Source: Maritalea porphyrae (GTDB lineage Bacteria; Pseudomonadota; Alphaproteobacteria; Rhizobiales; Devosiaceae). Taken from it: DNA of 64,000 nucleotides. The stretch lies in contig NZ_JAPWGX010000003.1 in NCBI RefSeq assembly GCF_027213965.1, positions 682,001 to 746,000 of the forward strand, read 5' to 3'. The notes beneath the pieces are model-generated. The model ran no database searches. It saw only the letters and a program-made list of their open reading frames with translations, and was not told where the DNA came from. Made by a program: the position numbers and the translations under genes. Shown here in pieces: positions 36,297 to 45,391 of the stretch; the stretch's first letter is position 1; each line of letters begins with the position of its first letter.

Positions 36297-38834
36297 TTAC
36301 ACAGACGCGCCATCGGCGCGTTGCTCGGCTTTTTCCTCTTCCGCGCGCGCGCTCAATTTGAAGTTCATCAAAAGAGGAGCGGCAACAAAGATTGATGAGT
36401 ATGTTCCAACAATCACGCCCCACGCCATAGCGAAAGTGAAACTCCGGATGACTTCGCCACCAAAAATCACAAGCGCTGTCAACGCCAAAATTGTTGTAAC
36501 CGAGGTTAGAATAGTGCGCGATAACGTGTGGTTGATCGACATATTCAACAAGTCGCTCATCAGCATCTTGCGGTATTTGCGCAAGTTTTCTCGCACACGG
36601 TCGTAGACCACAACCGTATCGTTGAGCGAATACCCCACAATCGTTAGAATTGCTGCAATAGAGGCAAGATTGAACTCAAAACCTGTTATGGCAAACATGC
36701 CAATAGTCAGCACAACGTCGTGCACCAAGGCAGCGACAGCACCAACTGCGAATTGCCATTCAAACCGCATCCAAATATAGCCAAGAACAGCAATAATAGC
36801 CGCTATAACGGCAATGGTGCCAGTTTGTGCCAGCTCACCCGAAACCGTTGGACCAACCACCTCAGTGCGTCGCACTTCGTAGTCACCCTTTATGGAATCA
36901 ACAACTTTGGTCACAGCTTCTTGCTGGGCCGTATCGCCGCCATCTTGGGTTTCAATTCGGATCAGAACGTCTTTTGCACTGCCAAATTCTTGCACTTGAA
37001 CGTCGCCCAAACCAAGCTCACCAACCCGCGAACGAATGTCCGCGATATCCGCTTGATCAGCTGTCGCTTGAACTTCAATCGAAGAACCGCCCTTAAAATC
37101 AATGCCCAAGTTCAAGCCTTGGGTGAAGAAAAGACCAAAGGACCCGACCAACAACACTGAAGAAAACGCAAAGGCGATGACCTTTCGGTCCATAAATTTA
37201 AAGGCCGTTCCATCAGGCAGGAGCTGCAGCAAGTGAACCTTCAACTCCTTTGGGCGGAACCAAGCAAACCAGCGAGCAATTTGGAATTGCGTCAAAAGAT
37301 ATGCCGTAAACATCGTTGTCAGAATACCAATGGCCAACGTAATCGCGAAGCCACGGATTGGTCCTGAACCAAGGAAAAACAGAATGACAGCGGCAATCAG
37401 CGTGGTGACGTTAGCATCCACGATTGTTGCAAACGCCCGCTGGAAGCCAGCTTCAATTGCCTGCACGACAGACCGACCTGCGCGCTTTTCCTCGCGGATA
37501 CGCTCATAGATCAACACGTTCGCATCAACCGCCATACCAATCGTCAATACGATACCTGCAATGCCTGGCAAGGTAAGCGTTGCACCAAGTACAGACAAAA
37601 CGCCCATGACGAGGAAAATGTTGATGACCAGCGAGATATTCGCGAAAATTCCGAATACACCGTAGGCCGCCAGCATGAATGCAATCACCAAAATGCCGCC
37701 AACCAAGCCAGCAATTTGACCTGCTTGCACACTATCAGCACCCAGACTTGGGCCCACAGAGCGTTCTTCAATGATATCAAGCGTTGCGGGCAGAGCACCG
37801 GCGCGCAACAACACGGCAAGGTCATTTGCACTTTCAGCGGTAAAGTTCCCTGTTATCTGCCCGGAACCGCCAGGAATGGCCGTTTGGATCGTTGGCGCTG
37901 TTATTACTTGCCCGTCCAAAACAACGGCGAACCGTTGACCGACATTTGCTCCGGTTAGTTCAGCAAAAACAACAGCGCCGCGCGTATCAAAACGGAAAGT
38001 TACAATTGCAAGACCCGATTGGGAGTCAAAGCCAGGTTGAGAATCAACCAACGACTCTCCGCCAATAGCCACGTCTTCCATTAGCAACTCTTCGCCACCT
38101 GCTTGGCTGGGCAAAATGAAAGTCCCTACGGGAAGTCCCTGCACTTTGGCTTGCGCCGCTGTGATTGTTGGGTGAACCATATGGAAAGTAAGTCGCGCAG
38201 TTTGCGAAATCAGATCTTTCAACCGCTGAGAATCATCAAAACCCGGGACTTGGACCAAAATTCGGTCACTACCTTGACGTTGAATTGTTGGCTCAGTAGT
38301 GCCCAATTCGTCAATTCGGCGGCGCACAACTTCAATTGATTGTGCAACAACTGATGACAAGCGCTCTTCGATACCCTCGTCTGTGAGTTGCATCGTCAAT
38401 TTGCCGTCGGCGGTTTCCCCAAAACTGATCTCATTCACACCACCGACGCCGCCAATTACTGTGGCAAGAGGGATATTAAGATCCTGAATTGCATTTTTTG
38501 CCAATTCGAACTGAGCAGAATCTGTCAATTCAATGGTCAAAAGCGTACCATCGGTCTTGATGATGTGACCGATGGCATTGTCATTTGCCAGCAACGACCG
38601 CGCCTCACGGCGAAGTTCTTTGACACGCTCAGTAACAAGTTCTTCTTTGTTCACTTGGAGCAACAAGTGCGAACCGCCTTGAAGATCAAGACCAAGCACA
38701 ATCTGCTGCTTTGGCATCCAATCCGGCAACGAAGCAAGTGTTTGCTGTGATACAAGATTTGGAAGTGTAAACAAAATACCAGCCAATGACACGATAAGTA
38801 TCAAAGCGGCGCGAATTGGGGAGAATTGTAACAT
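36297..38834 (-). CDS. secDF: Fused protein translocase subunit SecDF
   Basis: A single 845-residue protein that joins SecD and SecF, which use the proton gradient to pull secreted proteins through SecYEG. The SecD half has a first helix near residue 8-25, the large periplasmic P1 domain with GLDLQGGSHLLLQV, then helices with the motif GIVLTIGMAVDANVLIYERIREE. The SecF half begins near LNLGIDFKGGSS and repeats the pattern with IVGYSLNDTVVVYDRVREN. Both Asp residues for proton relay are present. The C-terminal tail is charged (EEEKAEQRADGA). It follows yajC by 33 bases. Confidence 0.96.
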   Translation of the reverse strand: MLQFSPIRAALILIVSLAGILFTLPNLVSQQTLASLPDWMPKQQIVLGLDLQGGSHLLLQVNKEELVTERVKELRREARSLLANDNAIGHIIKTDGTLLTIELTDSAQFELAKNAIQDLNIPLATVIGGVGGVNEISFGETADGKLTMQLTDEGIEERLSSVVAQSIEVVRRRIDELGTTEPTIQRQGSDRILVQVPGFDDSQRLKDLISQTARLTFHMVHPTITAAQAKVQGLPVGTFILPSQAGGEELLMEDVAIGGESLVDSQPGFDSQSGLAIVTFRFDTRGAVVFAELTGANVGQRFAVVLDGQVITAPTIQTAIPGGSGQITGNFTAESANDLAVLLRAGALPATLDIIEERSVGPSLGADSVQAGQIAGLVGGILVIAFMLAAYGVFGIFANISLVINIFLVMGVLSVLGATLTLPGIAGIVLTIGMAVDANVLIYERIREEKRAGRSVVQAIEAGFQRAFATIVDANVTTLIAAVILFFLGSGPIRGFAITLAIGILTTMFTAYLLTQFQIARWFAWFRPKELKVHLLQLLPDGTAFKFMDRKVIAFAFSSVLLVGSFGLFFTQGLNLGIDFKGGSSIEVQATADQADIADIRSRVGELGLGDVQVQEFGSAKDVLIRIETQDGGDTAQQEAVTKVVDSIKGDYEVRRTEVVGPTVSGELAQTGTIAVIAAIIAVLGYIWMRFEWQFAVGAVAALVHDVVLTIGMFAITGFEFNLASIAAILTIVGYSLNDTVVVYDRVRENLRKYRKMLMSDLLNMSINHTLSRTILTSVTTILALTALVIFGGEVIRSFTFAMAWGVIVGTYSSIFVAAPLLMNFKLSARAEEEKAEQRADGASV

Positions 38835-38867
38835 GAGCGAGTCAGATCTTCTTGTCTGTTAGCTGAA

Positions 38868-39215
38868 CTATTTCTTGTCAGTTTTGTTGTCGTTCACGGG
38901 CTCAGCTTTGGTGCGAACATCAGCCACCATTGAGCGAACAACCTTTACGCGAACGTTTTCAGCAAGTTCAACTTCCAACTCACCGCTGTCGTCTTTCACG
39001 CGAACAACTTTCCCCACAAGACCACCACTGGTCACAATGGTATCACCGCGGCGGATTGCTTCGAGCATATTCGCTTGTTCTTTTACGCGCTTTTGTTGTG
39101 GCCGGATAATCAAGAAGTAGAAAATCGGGATAATCAGCAAGATCGGCATCAAGCTGGTGAGGTAATCAGCTGCGCCGGGTGCTGCTGCTTGCGCAAATGC
39201 TGGTGTTACAAACAT
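38868..39215 (-). CDS. yajC: Preprotein translocase subunit YajC
   Basis: A 115-residue YajC, a small single-helix partner of SecDF. The hydrophobic helix (about residues 20-42) contains LLIIPIFYFLIIRPQQKR, the hallmark of the family; the soluble part has GDTIVTSGGLVGKVV. AGGAG seven bases before the ATG gives a strong start. It begins the yajC-secDF-NDUFAF3-NDUFAF6 series and runs divergently from the DUF815 ATPase gene. Confidence 0.95.
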   Translation of the reverse strand: MFVTPAFAQAAAPGAADYLTSLMPILLIIPIFYFLIIRPQQKRVKEQANMLEAIRRGDTIVTSGGLVGKVVRVKDDSGELEVELAENVRVKVVRSMVADVRTKAEPVNDNKTDKK

Positions 39216-39376
39216 ACGGATACTCCTTAGATCGACTTTTAAACCGTGAACATTTCCACTTAAATGGGCTCAAATCGGTTCGTCGCGTTATGGTCTCAGA
39301 TCGTGCGGGAATATATAGGTGCAAATTTGCAAATGCAAAGGCAAACAAAGCTTTTCACGCAAAGATTGGATATTAA

Positions 39377-40243
39377 ATGAAAAAGAAACATGTGCTTTTG
39401 GACATTGCGCGTTCGCTTGCGATCCTTGCAGGTCGGGATCTAAAGCAATCTGCAGAACTCACAACCGCAGATGCTTATCAATGGAACGGTCAAAACCAAT
39501 GCTTGCAGCCAGTCGACAAAGTGAATTTTATTGCATTGGACTTGCTGCTTGGAATTGACAATCAAAAATCGATCCTATCCCAGAATACCGAACAATTTGC
39601 CAAAGGACTTGGGGCAAATAACGCACTACTGTGGGGTGCAAAAGGCATGGGCAAGAGTTCCATCGTCAAAGCACTGCACGCAGATATATTGCAAAAATCC
39701 GCAAGCGACACATCATTTCGCCGCTTAGTTTTAATCGAAATTCATCGTGAAGACATTCAAACAATGCCGTCGCTTATGCGTTGCGTTGCGCAGGCCGACG
39801 CGCAGTTCTTGATCTACTGCGATGACTTGTCGTTCGACAAAGACGAAATGGACTACAAAGCCCTCAAATCGGTACTAGATGGTGGCTTGGAGGGCAGACC
39901 AAGTAATGTGCTGTTTTATGCTACATCAAATCGGCGCCATTTGATGCCCCGCGATATGGTGGAGAACGAAACGCGCGCTGCCATTCATTCAAGCGAAACA
40001 ATTGATGAGAAAGTATCGCTTTCTGATCGTTTTGGTTTGTGGTTGGGGTTCCACAACTGCGATCAACAGACATATTTGGATATGGTGAGTCATTATTGCG
40101 CGCATTATCAAATTAATGTGGATGCGGAGGAACTACGCGCCAACGCTATTGAGTGGGCAGCGACCCGTGGGGCACGCTCTGGCCGCGTGGCCATTCAGTT
40201 CGTGCGCCACTTGGCAGGCAAAAAAGGCCAGTCCCTCTTTTAG
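39377..40243 (+). CDS. DUF815 family AAA-type ATPase
   Basis: A 288-residue ATPase of the DUF815 group. Walker A is GAKGMGKSS near residue 88-96, Walker B is FLIYCDDLSFD, and a sensor-like ATSNRRHLMPRDM follows. The YLDMVSHYCAHYQI stretch and the C-terminal GARSGRVAIQFVRHL are typical. Members are predicted AAA ATPases of unknown task. No strong ribosome site precedes the ATG. Its 3' end contains a hairpin that appears to be the terminator of the convergent lipoprotein gene. Confidence 0.82.
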   Translation: MKKKHVLLDIARSLAILAGRDLKQSAELTTADAYQWNGQNQCLQPVDKVNFIALDLLLGIDNQKSILSQNTEQFAKGLGANNALLWGAKGMGKSSIVKALHADILQKSASDTSFRRLVLIEIHREDIQTMPSLMRCVAQADAQFLIYCDDLSFDKDEMDYKALKSVLDGGLEGRPSNVLFYATSNRRHLMPRDMVENETRAAIHSSETIDEKVSLSDRFGLWLGFHNCDQQTYLDMVSHYCAHYQINVDAEELRANAIEWAATRGARSGRVAIQFVRHLAGKKGQSLF

Positions 40244-40253
40244 GACTGGCCTT
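40219..40253 (-). terminator. Terminator of the NlpD-like gene, overlapping the DUF815 3' end
   Basis: On the minus strand AAGGCCAGTCC pairs with GGACTGGCCTT (plus-strand arms 40224-40234 and 40243-40253), followed by TTTTTT. One arm lies in the last codons of the DUF815 gene and the hairpin brackets that gene's stop codon. Confidence 0.88.
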
Positions 40254-40275
40254 AGCGCTTAAATTTCAAGCTTTC

Positions 40276-41715
40276 TTAGCTTGCAAGAAGCGGCAATGGA
40301 TCAACTGGCGTTGCCCCTTTGCGCAATTCGAAATGCAACTGCGGCCGGCTCACTGCGCCGGTCATGCCCGCTGTGCCGATAGAATCACCACGATTTACTG
40401 CGGCCCCTTTGGCAACTGTAATGTCTTTAAGGTGTGCATATGCAGACACGTAGCCATTGCTATGCTTGATCAACACCAGATTTCCAAAGCCCTCTACAGC
40501 GCTACCCACATAAATGACTTCGCCATTTTCGGCAGCGCGGATCGATGAGCCTTCTGGAACTTCAATGTTTACACCTGTGTTCTTCGAGGCACGGAAATCT
40601 GCGATGACCCGACCTTTAACAGGCCAACGGAAAGAACCTGCAACGGCTTGGGGTGCTTTTGCCTGTGGCGTTTCGACCTTCACTGGCGCAATTGAAGCGG
40701 TCGTGGTGACTTTTTCAGCTGGTGCTGGTTTTGGTTCTTCCGCCTTTTCAGGCGTGGTGGCGACAGCCGCTTTGGGTGCTGTTGTTGCTAGGCCAGTAGG
40801 TCGAGAAATCGGTCTTGGCGCAACCTCAGCTGTTTCCACCGTTTTAGGCGCCACCGCAGCAGTTGGCGTTGGAACAACCGGTTCCGCAGGCTTTGCAGCA
40901 CTTGCAGACACCGCAGGCGCGGCAGTTGGAATAGCAGCCGGTGGTGTGGATGCTGAAGCCACTTTTACTGGTGCTACAGTCGTTTTCACATCTGGCGTGG
41001 TATATTTTGGTGCCACCATACCGGGACGACCTGGGACAATAATGTCCTGTCCAACGAAAATTCTGTCCGGCGAAATCATTCCATTTGCGGCAACGATTGA
41101 ATCCGTTGTCACGTCATAACGGCGCGCGATTGCATATAGCGATTCGCCCGCCTCTATTTTGTGGGTAAACGCATTGTCTGGCACTGCGCGCGGTGCAAGC
41201 GCGCCTGCGATACTCGCGGTGGTTGTGTTGTCGATTTTTGGCGCTGTGTTGAGATCAACTTCAGCTAGAGAAGGCATTGCGGGCATTGACTGGGTACTCG
41301 TTACTGTAATTGGGGTCAAAGTGGGCAATTGCTGACGAACAATCTGAGATTGCGACGCAGCCGACTGCCCCAGTACTGGGGCTGCCTGAACCTGTGGATA
41401 TACGCCCGATGTGAGCGGGTCTCTTGTATCGATATTTTGTGTATTTACGGAGGGGCCTACAGTCGCAGCTGGAATGTATGGTGCCCTTGAATTTGATGCG
41501 CTTAGATATTGCCCGGCGGGCGGCAGCTGCGTTGCAGCAACCGCATTTGGCATGGCTTGTGCAAGATTGGCGTTCGTAGCTGTATTTACCGAGCTTGTGG
41601 TGAGTGGTGCGGCGAACCTACTAGCGGTGCAACCGGCCAGCAAGGCCGCACAGGACAATGCACCGATGATTGCAACTGAGGACTTTAACACCCCTATCCG
41701 TACGCGAAAACTCAT
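40276..41715 (-). CDS. NlpD-like lipoprotein (LysM and degenerate LytM/M23 domain)
   Basis: A 479-residue envelope protein. The N-terminal signal ends with a lipobox LAGC near residue 29, so it should be lipid-anchored. A LysM domain (HKIEAGESLYAIARRYDV to IFVGQDIIVPG) lies near residues 184-230, followed by a long Ala/Pro/Thr-rich linker, and a C-terminal LytM domain. In that domain the metal-binding pattern is broken: the usual HxxxD is replaced in KNTGVNIEV, and the HxH is QLHFEL. This is the same kind of decay as in E. coli NlpD, which activates amidases rather than cutting peptidoglycan. It follows the surE-pcm genes, as in enterobacteria. Confidence 0.85.
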   Translation of the reverse strand: MSFRVRIGVLKSSVAIIGALSCAALLAGCTASRFAAPLTTSSVNTATNANLAQAMPNAVAATQLPPAGQYLSASNSRAPYIPAATVGPSVNTQNIDTRDPLTSGVYPQVQAAPVLGQSAASQSQIVRQQLPTLTPITVTSTQSMPAMPSLAEVDLNTAPKIDNTTTASIAGALAPRAVPDNAFTHKIEAGESLYAIARRYDVTTDSIVAANGMISPDRIFVGQDIIVPGRPGMVAPKYTTPDVKTTVAPVKVASASTPPAAIPTAAPAVSASAAKPAEPVVPTPTAAVAPKTVETAEVAPRPISRPTGLATTAPKAAVATTPEKAEEPKPAPAEKVTTTASIAPVKVETPQAKAPQAVAGSFRWPVKGRVIADFRASKNTGVNIEVPEGSSIRAAENGEVIYVGSAVEGFGNLVLIKHSNGYVSAYAHLKDITVAKGAAVNRGDSIGTAGMTGAVSRPQLHFELRKGATPVDPLPLLAS

Positions 41716-41781
41716 GCGATTTACTCTTACTCAATACACTACAACGGATTTGAGTATAGGTGCGTTAAGGTAAAGGGGAGT

Positions 41782-42441
41782 TTAAAGTGTTGTATTTTTT
41801 CCCGGCACCAAAGCGGGAAGACGAATGTCTCCCAATTCGGTGAAATCAAGTTTCCCTTCAATTTTGTCGACCCGGGTGATCTTTTGAACCGCTTTTGGTT
41901 CCCCAATAGCCGCAACAAGGCAGCCCCCCTCGTCCAACTGATCTGTCAGGTCGATCGGTAATGATTTGACTGAACCAGTGAGCAAGATTCGCGGAAAAGG
42001 CGCTTGATGCGGCCATCCCAGCAATCCGTCGTCGTTGTTCTCGACGATGTTGCTCAATCGAAGTTCCTTCCAGATCGCGCTTGCCTTGCGCAATAAGTGT
42101 CGGTCCCGCTCCACTGTGAACACCCGTTTACAAAGCGTGGATAGCATTGCAGTGGCAAAACCACTGCCCGTGCCAATTTCCAAAACCTTATTCGGCACAT
42201 CAGCAAGATCGAGTGCATCTAAAAGTTTGGCCAATTTGATTGGTGAAATCATAGACTGGTGGTGATCAAGCGGAATTGAAACGTCTCTATAGGCGTGTTC
42301 CATATATTCTTCTGGAACAAACCGATCGCGCGGAATGGTTTCTAACGATTTGAGGATATGCCCATGCATTATGCCGGCCTGACGCGCTTGCAGCACCAGC
42401 GAGGCGCGTGCCCAGTCAAGATTCTGCTCCGCATCACTCAT
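41782..42441 (-). CDS. pcm: Protein-L-isoaspartate O-methyltransferase
   Basis: Repairs isoaspartyl residues in aged proteins by SAM-dependent methylation. The 219-residue protein has the family motif I VLEIGTGSGFATAML, the upstream DRDRFVPEEY-like segment (PRDRFVPEEY) and QSMISPIKLAKLLDAL. It follows surE by 7 bases and precedes the NlpD-like gene, the classic surE-pcm-nlpD order. Confidence 0.92.
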   Translation of the reverse strand: MSDAEQNLDWARASLVLQARQAGIMHGHILKSLETIPRDRFVPEEYMEHAYRDVSIPLDHHQSMISPIKLAKLLDALDLADVPNKVLEIGTGSGFATAMLSTLCKRVFTVERDRHLLRKASAIWKELRLSNIVENNDDGLLGWPHQAPFPRILLTGSVKSLPIDLTDQLDEGGCLVAAIGEPKAVQKITRVDKIEGKLDFTELGDIRLPALVPGKNTTL

Positions 42442-42448
42442 ATTGCCT

Positions 42449-43225
42449 CTAATCGGTTAGAGATAGTTTCCCTTTGAGCGCATTGATGGCTTCGAAATCG
42501 GATTGCTGCAATTTCATCGGTGTAACAGTAATAGCATTATGTTCGAGCAAACGCACACAATCAGCTTCAGCATCCAGCGGCGTTGGGGTTTTCAGGATTG
42601 TTACAAAAAAATGCCCGTCATTGTCGCTTGGATAATACTCGAATGCTGACTTTGAGAACCGTTGATGAGGTACCAATTCGATCCCGGACACATCCGCAGC
42701 CGCGCATCGAGGAAAATTGACGTTGTAATAGACGTCATGCGCGTCGTGATGTTCGAGAATTGACCTTATCGCAGCCGCGCCGTACTGCTCGGAACAGTCC
42801 CACTCAATCAAATGCTCATCGCTAAAATCCATGCTTTGGCTCAACGCGATACCAATCGCACCTTGTAAAACACCTTCGCGCGCGCCCGCTGCTGTGCCTG
42901 AACAATGAACGATGTCTGCGATATTTTGACCGCGATTGATGCCAGAAAGAACGACATCTGCCGGCTTGTCTTTCAGCACGTGGGTCATGCCAATGGCAAC
43001 GCAGTCAGCGGGCGTGCCTTCGATGGCGAACACCCGCTTGTCGCGCTGATCAAGTGACAGCTCTGTGCCTAAAGTGAATTTGTGCCCGACGCCACTTTGA
43101 TTGCCCGCAGGCGCGACGACCCAAACATCGTTGGACAGCTCGCGCGCAATTCTTTCAAGGTGTTTAATACCAGGCGCATCAACGCCGTCATCATTGGTAA
43201 CAAGGATGCGCAACTGGTCTGCCAT
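42449..43225 (-). CDS. surE: 5'/3'-nucleotidase SurE
   Basis: SurE dephosphorylates nucleoside monophosphates and is linked with survival in stationary phase. The 258-residue protein opens with the metal-binding LVTNDDGVDAPGI, then PAGNQSGVGHKFT, the VVLSGINRGQN motif and CSGTAAGAREG. It directly abuts serS (stop and start adjacent) and lies 7 bases before pcm. Confidence 0.96.
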   Translation of the reverse strand: MADQLRILVTNDDGVDAPGIKHLERIARELSNDVWVVAPAGNQSGVGHKFTLGTELSLDQRDKRVFAIEGTPADCVAIGMTHVLKDKPADVVLSGINRGQNIADIVHCSGTAAGAREGVLQGAIGIALSQSMDFSDEHLIEWDCSEQYGAAAIRSILEHHDAHDVYYNVNFPRCAAADVSGIELVPHQRFSKSAFEYYPSDNDGHFFVTILKTPTPLDAEADCVRLLEHNAITVTPMKLQQSDFEAINALKGKLSLTD

Positions 43226-44506
43226 CTATTTGGCCGCTGATATTTCAGTTTGGCCGCCCATATATGGCTGCAAAACTTTGGGAATGGCGATGGAACCATC
43301 TTCTTGTTGATAGTTTTCCATCACCGCGATCAATGCCCGACCTGTTGCCACACCTGATCCGTTCAGCGTGTGAACATATTGCGGCTTGCCATTTTCGTCA
43401 CGATAACGTGCTTCCATGCGGCGCGCTTGATAATCACCTGCTACTGAGACAGAAGAAATCTCGCGATATGTGTTTTGACCCGGCAGCCAAGCTTCAATAT
43501 CAAAGGTACGCATCATCGTTGCGCCCATGTCACCAGCACAAAGGCGCATAACACGATATGGAATATCTAATCCCTTCATCACTGCTTCTGCACAGCCAAG
43601 CATGCGCTCATGTTCTTCGAGTGATTTGTCTGGCGCTGTCACAGCAACCATCTCAACCTTGTAGAACTGGTGTTGACGCAACATGCCTCGTGTATCACGA
43701 CCGGCAGAACCAGCTTCTGAGCGGAAGCAAGGCGTTAAAGATGTGAATCGCAGTGGCAGCTCCTCATGGCTCAGCATGCTTTCGCGCACAAGGTTCGTCA
43801 AAGAGACCTCAGACGTTGGGATCAACCAGCGGTCATCCGTCGTGCGGAATGCGTCTTCTGAGAACTTGGGCAGTTGGCCCGTGCCAAACAAAGCTTCCGA
43901 GCGTACTAAGAGCGGCGCGATAACTTCGGTGAATCCGTGCTCAGTTGTGTGCAAATCGAGCATATATTGCCCAAGCGCGCGCTCTAAACGTGCAATGCCA
44001 TTTTTGAGCACAACAAAACGAGATCCTGCGATTTTTGAGGCAATCTCAAAGTCCATTTGGCCGAGTTGTTCACCCAGCTCATAGTGTTCTTTGGGTTCAA
44101 AATTGAACTGTCTTGGTTCAGCAAAACGGCTTTTTTCAACGTTGTCGTTTTCGTCAGCGCCAGCGGGAACATCTTCAAGCAGCAAGTTTGGTAGTCCTGC
44201 TAACAGGTCGTTCAACTCCGCGGTTTGAAGGCGCTCCGTTTCTTCACCTTGCTGCACTTTTGACTTCAAGTCCGCAACCTGTGCCAACAACGCTTGCGCT
44301 TTTTCTTCGTCGCCTTGCGCCTTTGCTTGACCAATTTGTTTGGATGAAGCGTTGCGTGTTTCTTGCCACTCATTCAGCTGCTGAACTGTCGCTTTGCGCG
44401 CATCATCGAGGGTGATAATCTTTTGTGACTGGCCCTCTGCTCCACGCCGTTCAAGACCCGCATCAAATGCTTCGGGGTTGGCTCTAATCCATTTAACGTC
44501 AAACAT
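43226..44506 (-). CDS. serS: Seryl-tRNA synthetase
   Basis: A class II aminoacyl-tRNA synthetase that charges tRNA-Ser. The 426-residue protein has an N-terminal tRNA-binding coiled coil (about residues 25-110), and the class II motifs: motif 2 [21 protein letters not shown] and motif 3 [19 protein letters not shown], named here by short anchors CFRSEAG and ATGRAL. It starts 69 bases after the tatC stop and runs into surE without a gap. Confidence 0.97.
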   Translation of the reverse strand: MFDVKWIRANPEAFDAGLERRGAEGQSQKIITLDDARKATVQQLNEWQETRNASSKQIGQAKAQGDEEKAQALLAQVADLKSKVQQGEETERLQTAELNDLLAGLPNLLLEDVPAGADENDNVEKSRFAEPRQFNFEPKEHYELGEQLGQMDFEIASKIAGSRFVVLKNGIARLERALGQYMLDLHTTEHGFTEVIAPLLVRSEALFGTGQLPKFSEDAFRTTDDRWLIPTSEVSLTNLVRESMLSHEELPLRFTSLTPCFRSEAGSAGRDTRGMLRQHQFYKVEMVAVTAPDKSLEEHERMLGCAEAVMKGLDIPYRVMRLCAGDMGATMMRTFDIEAWLPGQNTYREISSVSVAGDYQARRMEARYRDENGKPQYVHTLNGSGVATGRALIAVMENYQQEDGSIAIPKVLQPYMGGQTEISAAK

Positions 44507-44575
44507 GTTGTGCTCCGGCTTTTGCCGATCAGTTTCGTGATCTTTTTATGTGTTTATGCTGGTGAAAGGTCTTGC

Positions 44576-45391
44576 TTATGCAGCGTCATTCTCTGACTCT
44601 GCCTCGCGTTTCGCCCGCGATCGCTCGACAAATTGAACAGCGAAGATGGATAACTCATAGAGTAGAAAAACCGGAACAGCGAGGCCGATCTGCGTCATAG
44701 GATCTGGTGGCGTGAGAAAAGCCGCAACGGCAAGAATCGCAACAATTGCGTATTTCCGCCAAGATTTCAGGTTTTCAGCAGTGATCAATTCGGCACGGGC
44801 CAAGAGTGTCAAAATGACAGGCAGCTGGAAACACAAACCGAACGCCAACAACAGCGTCATAGTCAAAGACAAATATTCGCTCACGCGGGTAAGCATTTGA
44901 ATTGAAGCTTGCCCGGGTGCATTTTGTTCAAACGATAAGAAGAAGCGCATCGCCAAGGGCATAACCCCAAAATACACCAGCGAAGCGCCCAAAAGAAATA
45001 GAATCGGTGTTGCAATCAGATAGGGAACAAAGGCCGCTCGTTCGCGCTTGTATAAGCCTGGTGCTACAAACATGTAAACTTGGCTGGCAATCACAGGGAA
45101 AGCCAGAAAAATGGCGCCAAACAGTGCAACTTTCAGCTCAGTAAAAAACGCTTCCTGTGGAGCTGTGTAAATCAAGCTTACATCTTCCACTGAGCCACCA
45201 ACGGCTTGCACGAAGGGGCCCAATAAAACGGTATAGATTTGACCCGCAAAGAAAAAGCAAAAGACAAACAGCAACGCAATCGCAGCAAACGAATAGATTA
45301 GACGCGTACGAAGCTCAACGAGATGCTCCATGAGTGGCGCTTCGCTTTGTGTCACTTCATCGTTGGGGTTTTCGAGCATTTTGTTCATCAT
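44576..45391 (-). CDS. tatC: Sec-independent protein translocase subunit TatC
   Basis: TatC recognises twin-arginine signal peptides and forms the receptor of the Tat system. The 271-residue protein begins with the cytoplasmic segment MEHLVELRTRLI and shows the six-helix plan, with the TAPQEAFFTELKVA loop, FVAPGLYKRERAAFVPY, and ALLAFGLCFQLPVI, AFLTPPDPMTQIGLAVP. All are diagnostic. It overlaps tatB by 4 bases (ATGA). Confidence 0.97.
   Translation of the reverse strand: MMNKMLENPNDEVTQSEAPLMEHLVELRTRLIYSFAAIALLFVFCFFFAGQIYTVLLGPFVQAVGGSVEDVSLIYTAPQEAFFTELKVALFGAIFLAFPVIASQVYMFVAPGLYKRERAAFVPYLIATPILFLLGASLVYFGVMPLAMRFFLSFEQNAPGQASIQMLTRVSEYLSLTMTLLLAFGLCFQLPVILTLLARAELITAENLKSWRKYAIVAILAVAAFLTPPDPMTQIGLAVPVFLLYELSIFAVQFVERSRAKREAESENDAA

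Noticed and set aside
40514-41119. 201-codon plus-strand frame opposite the NlpD-like gene
   Set aside because: It mirrors the Ala/Thr/Pro-rich linker of the real gene and has no recognisable domain.
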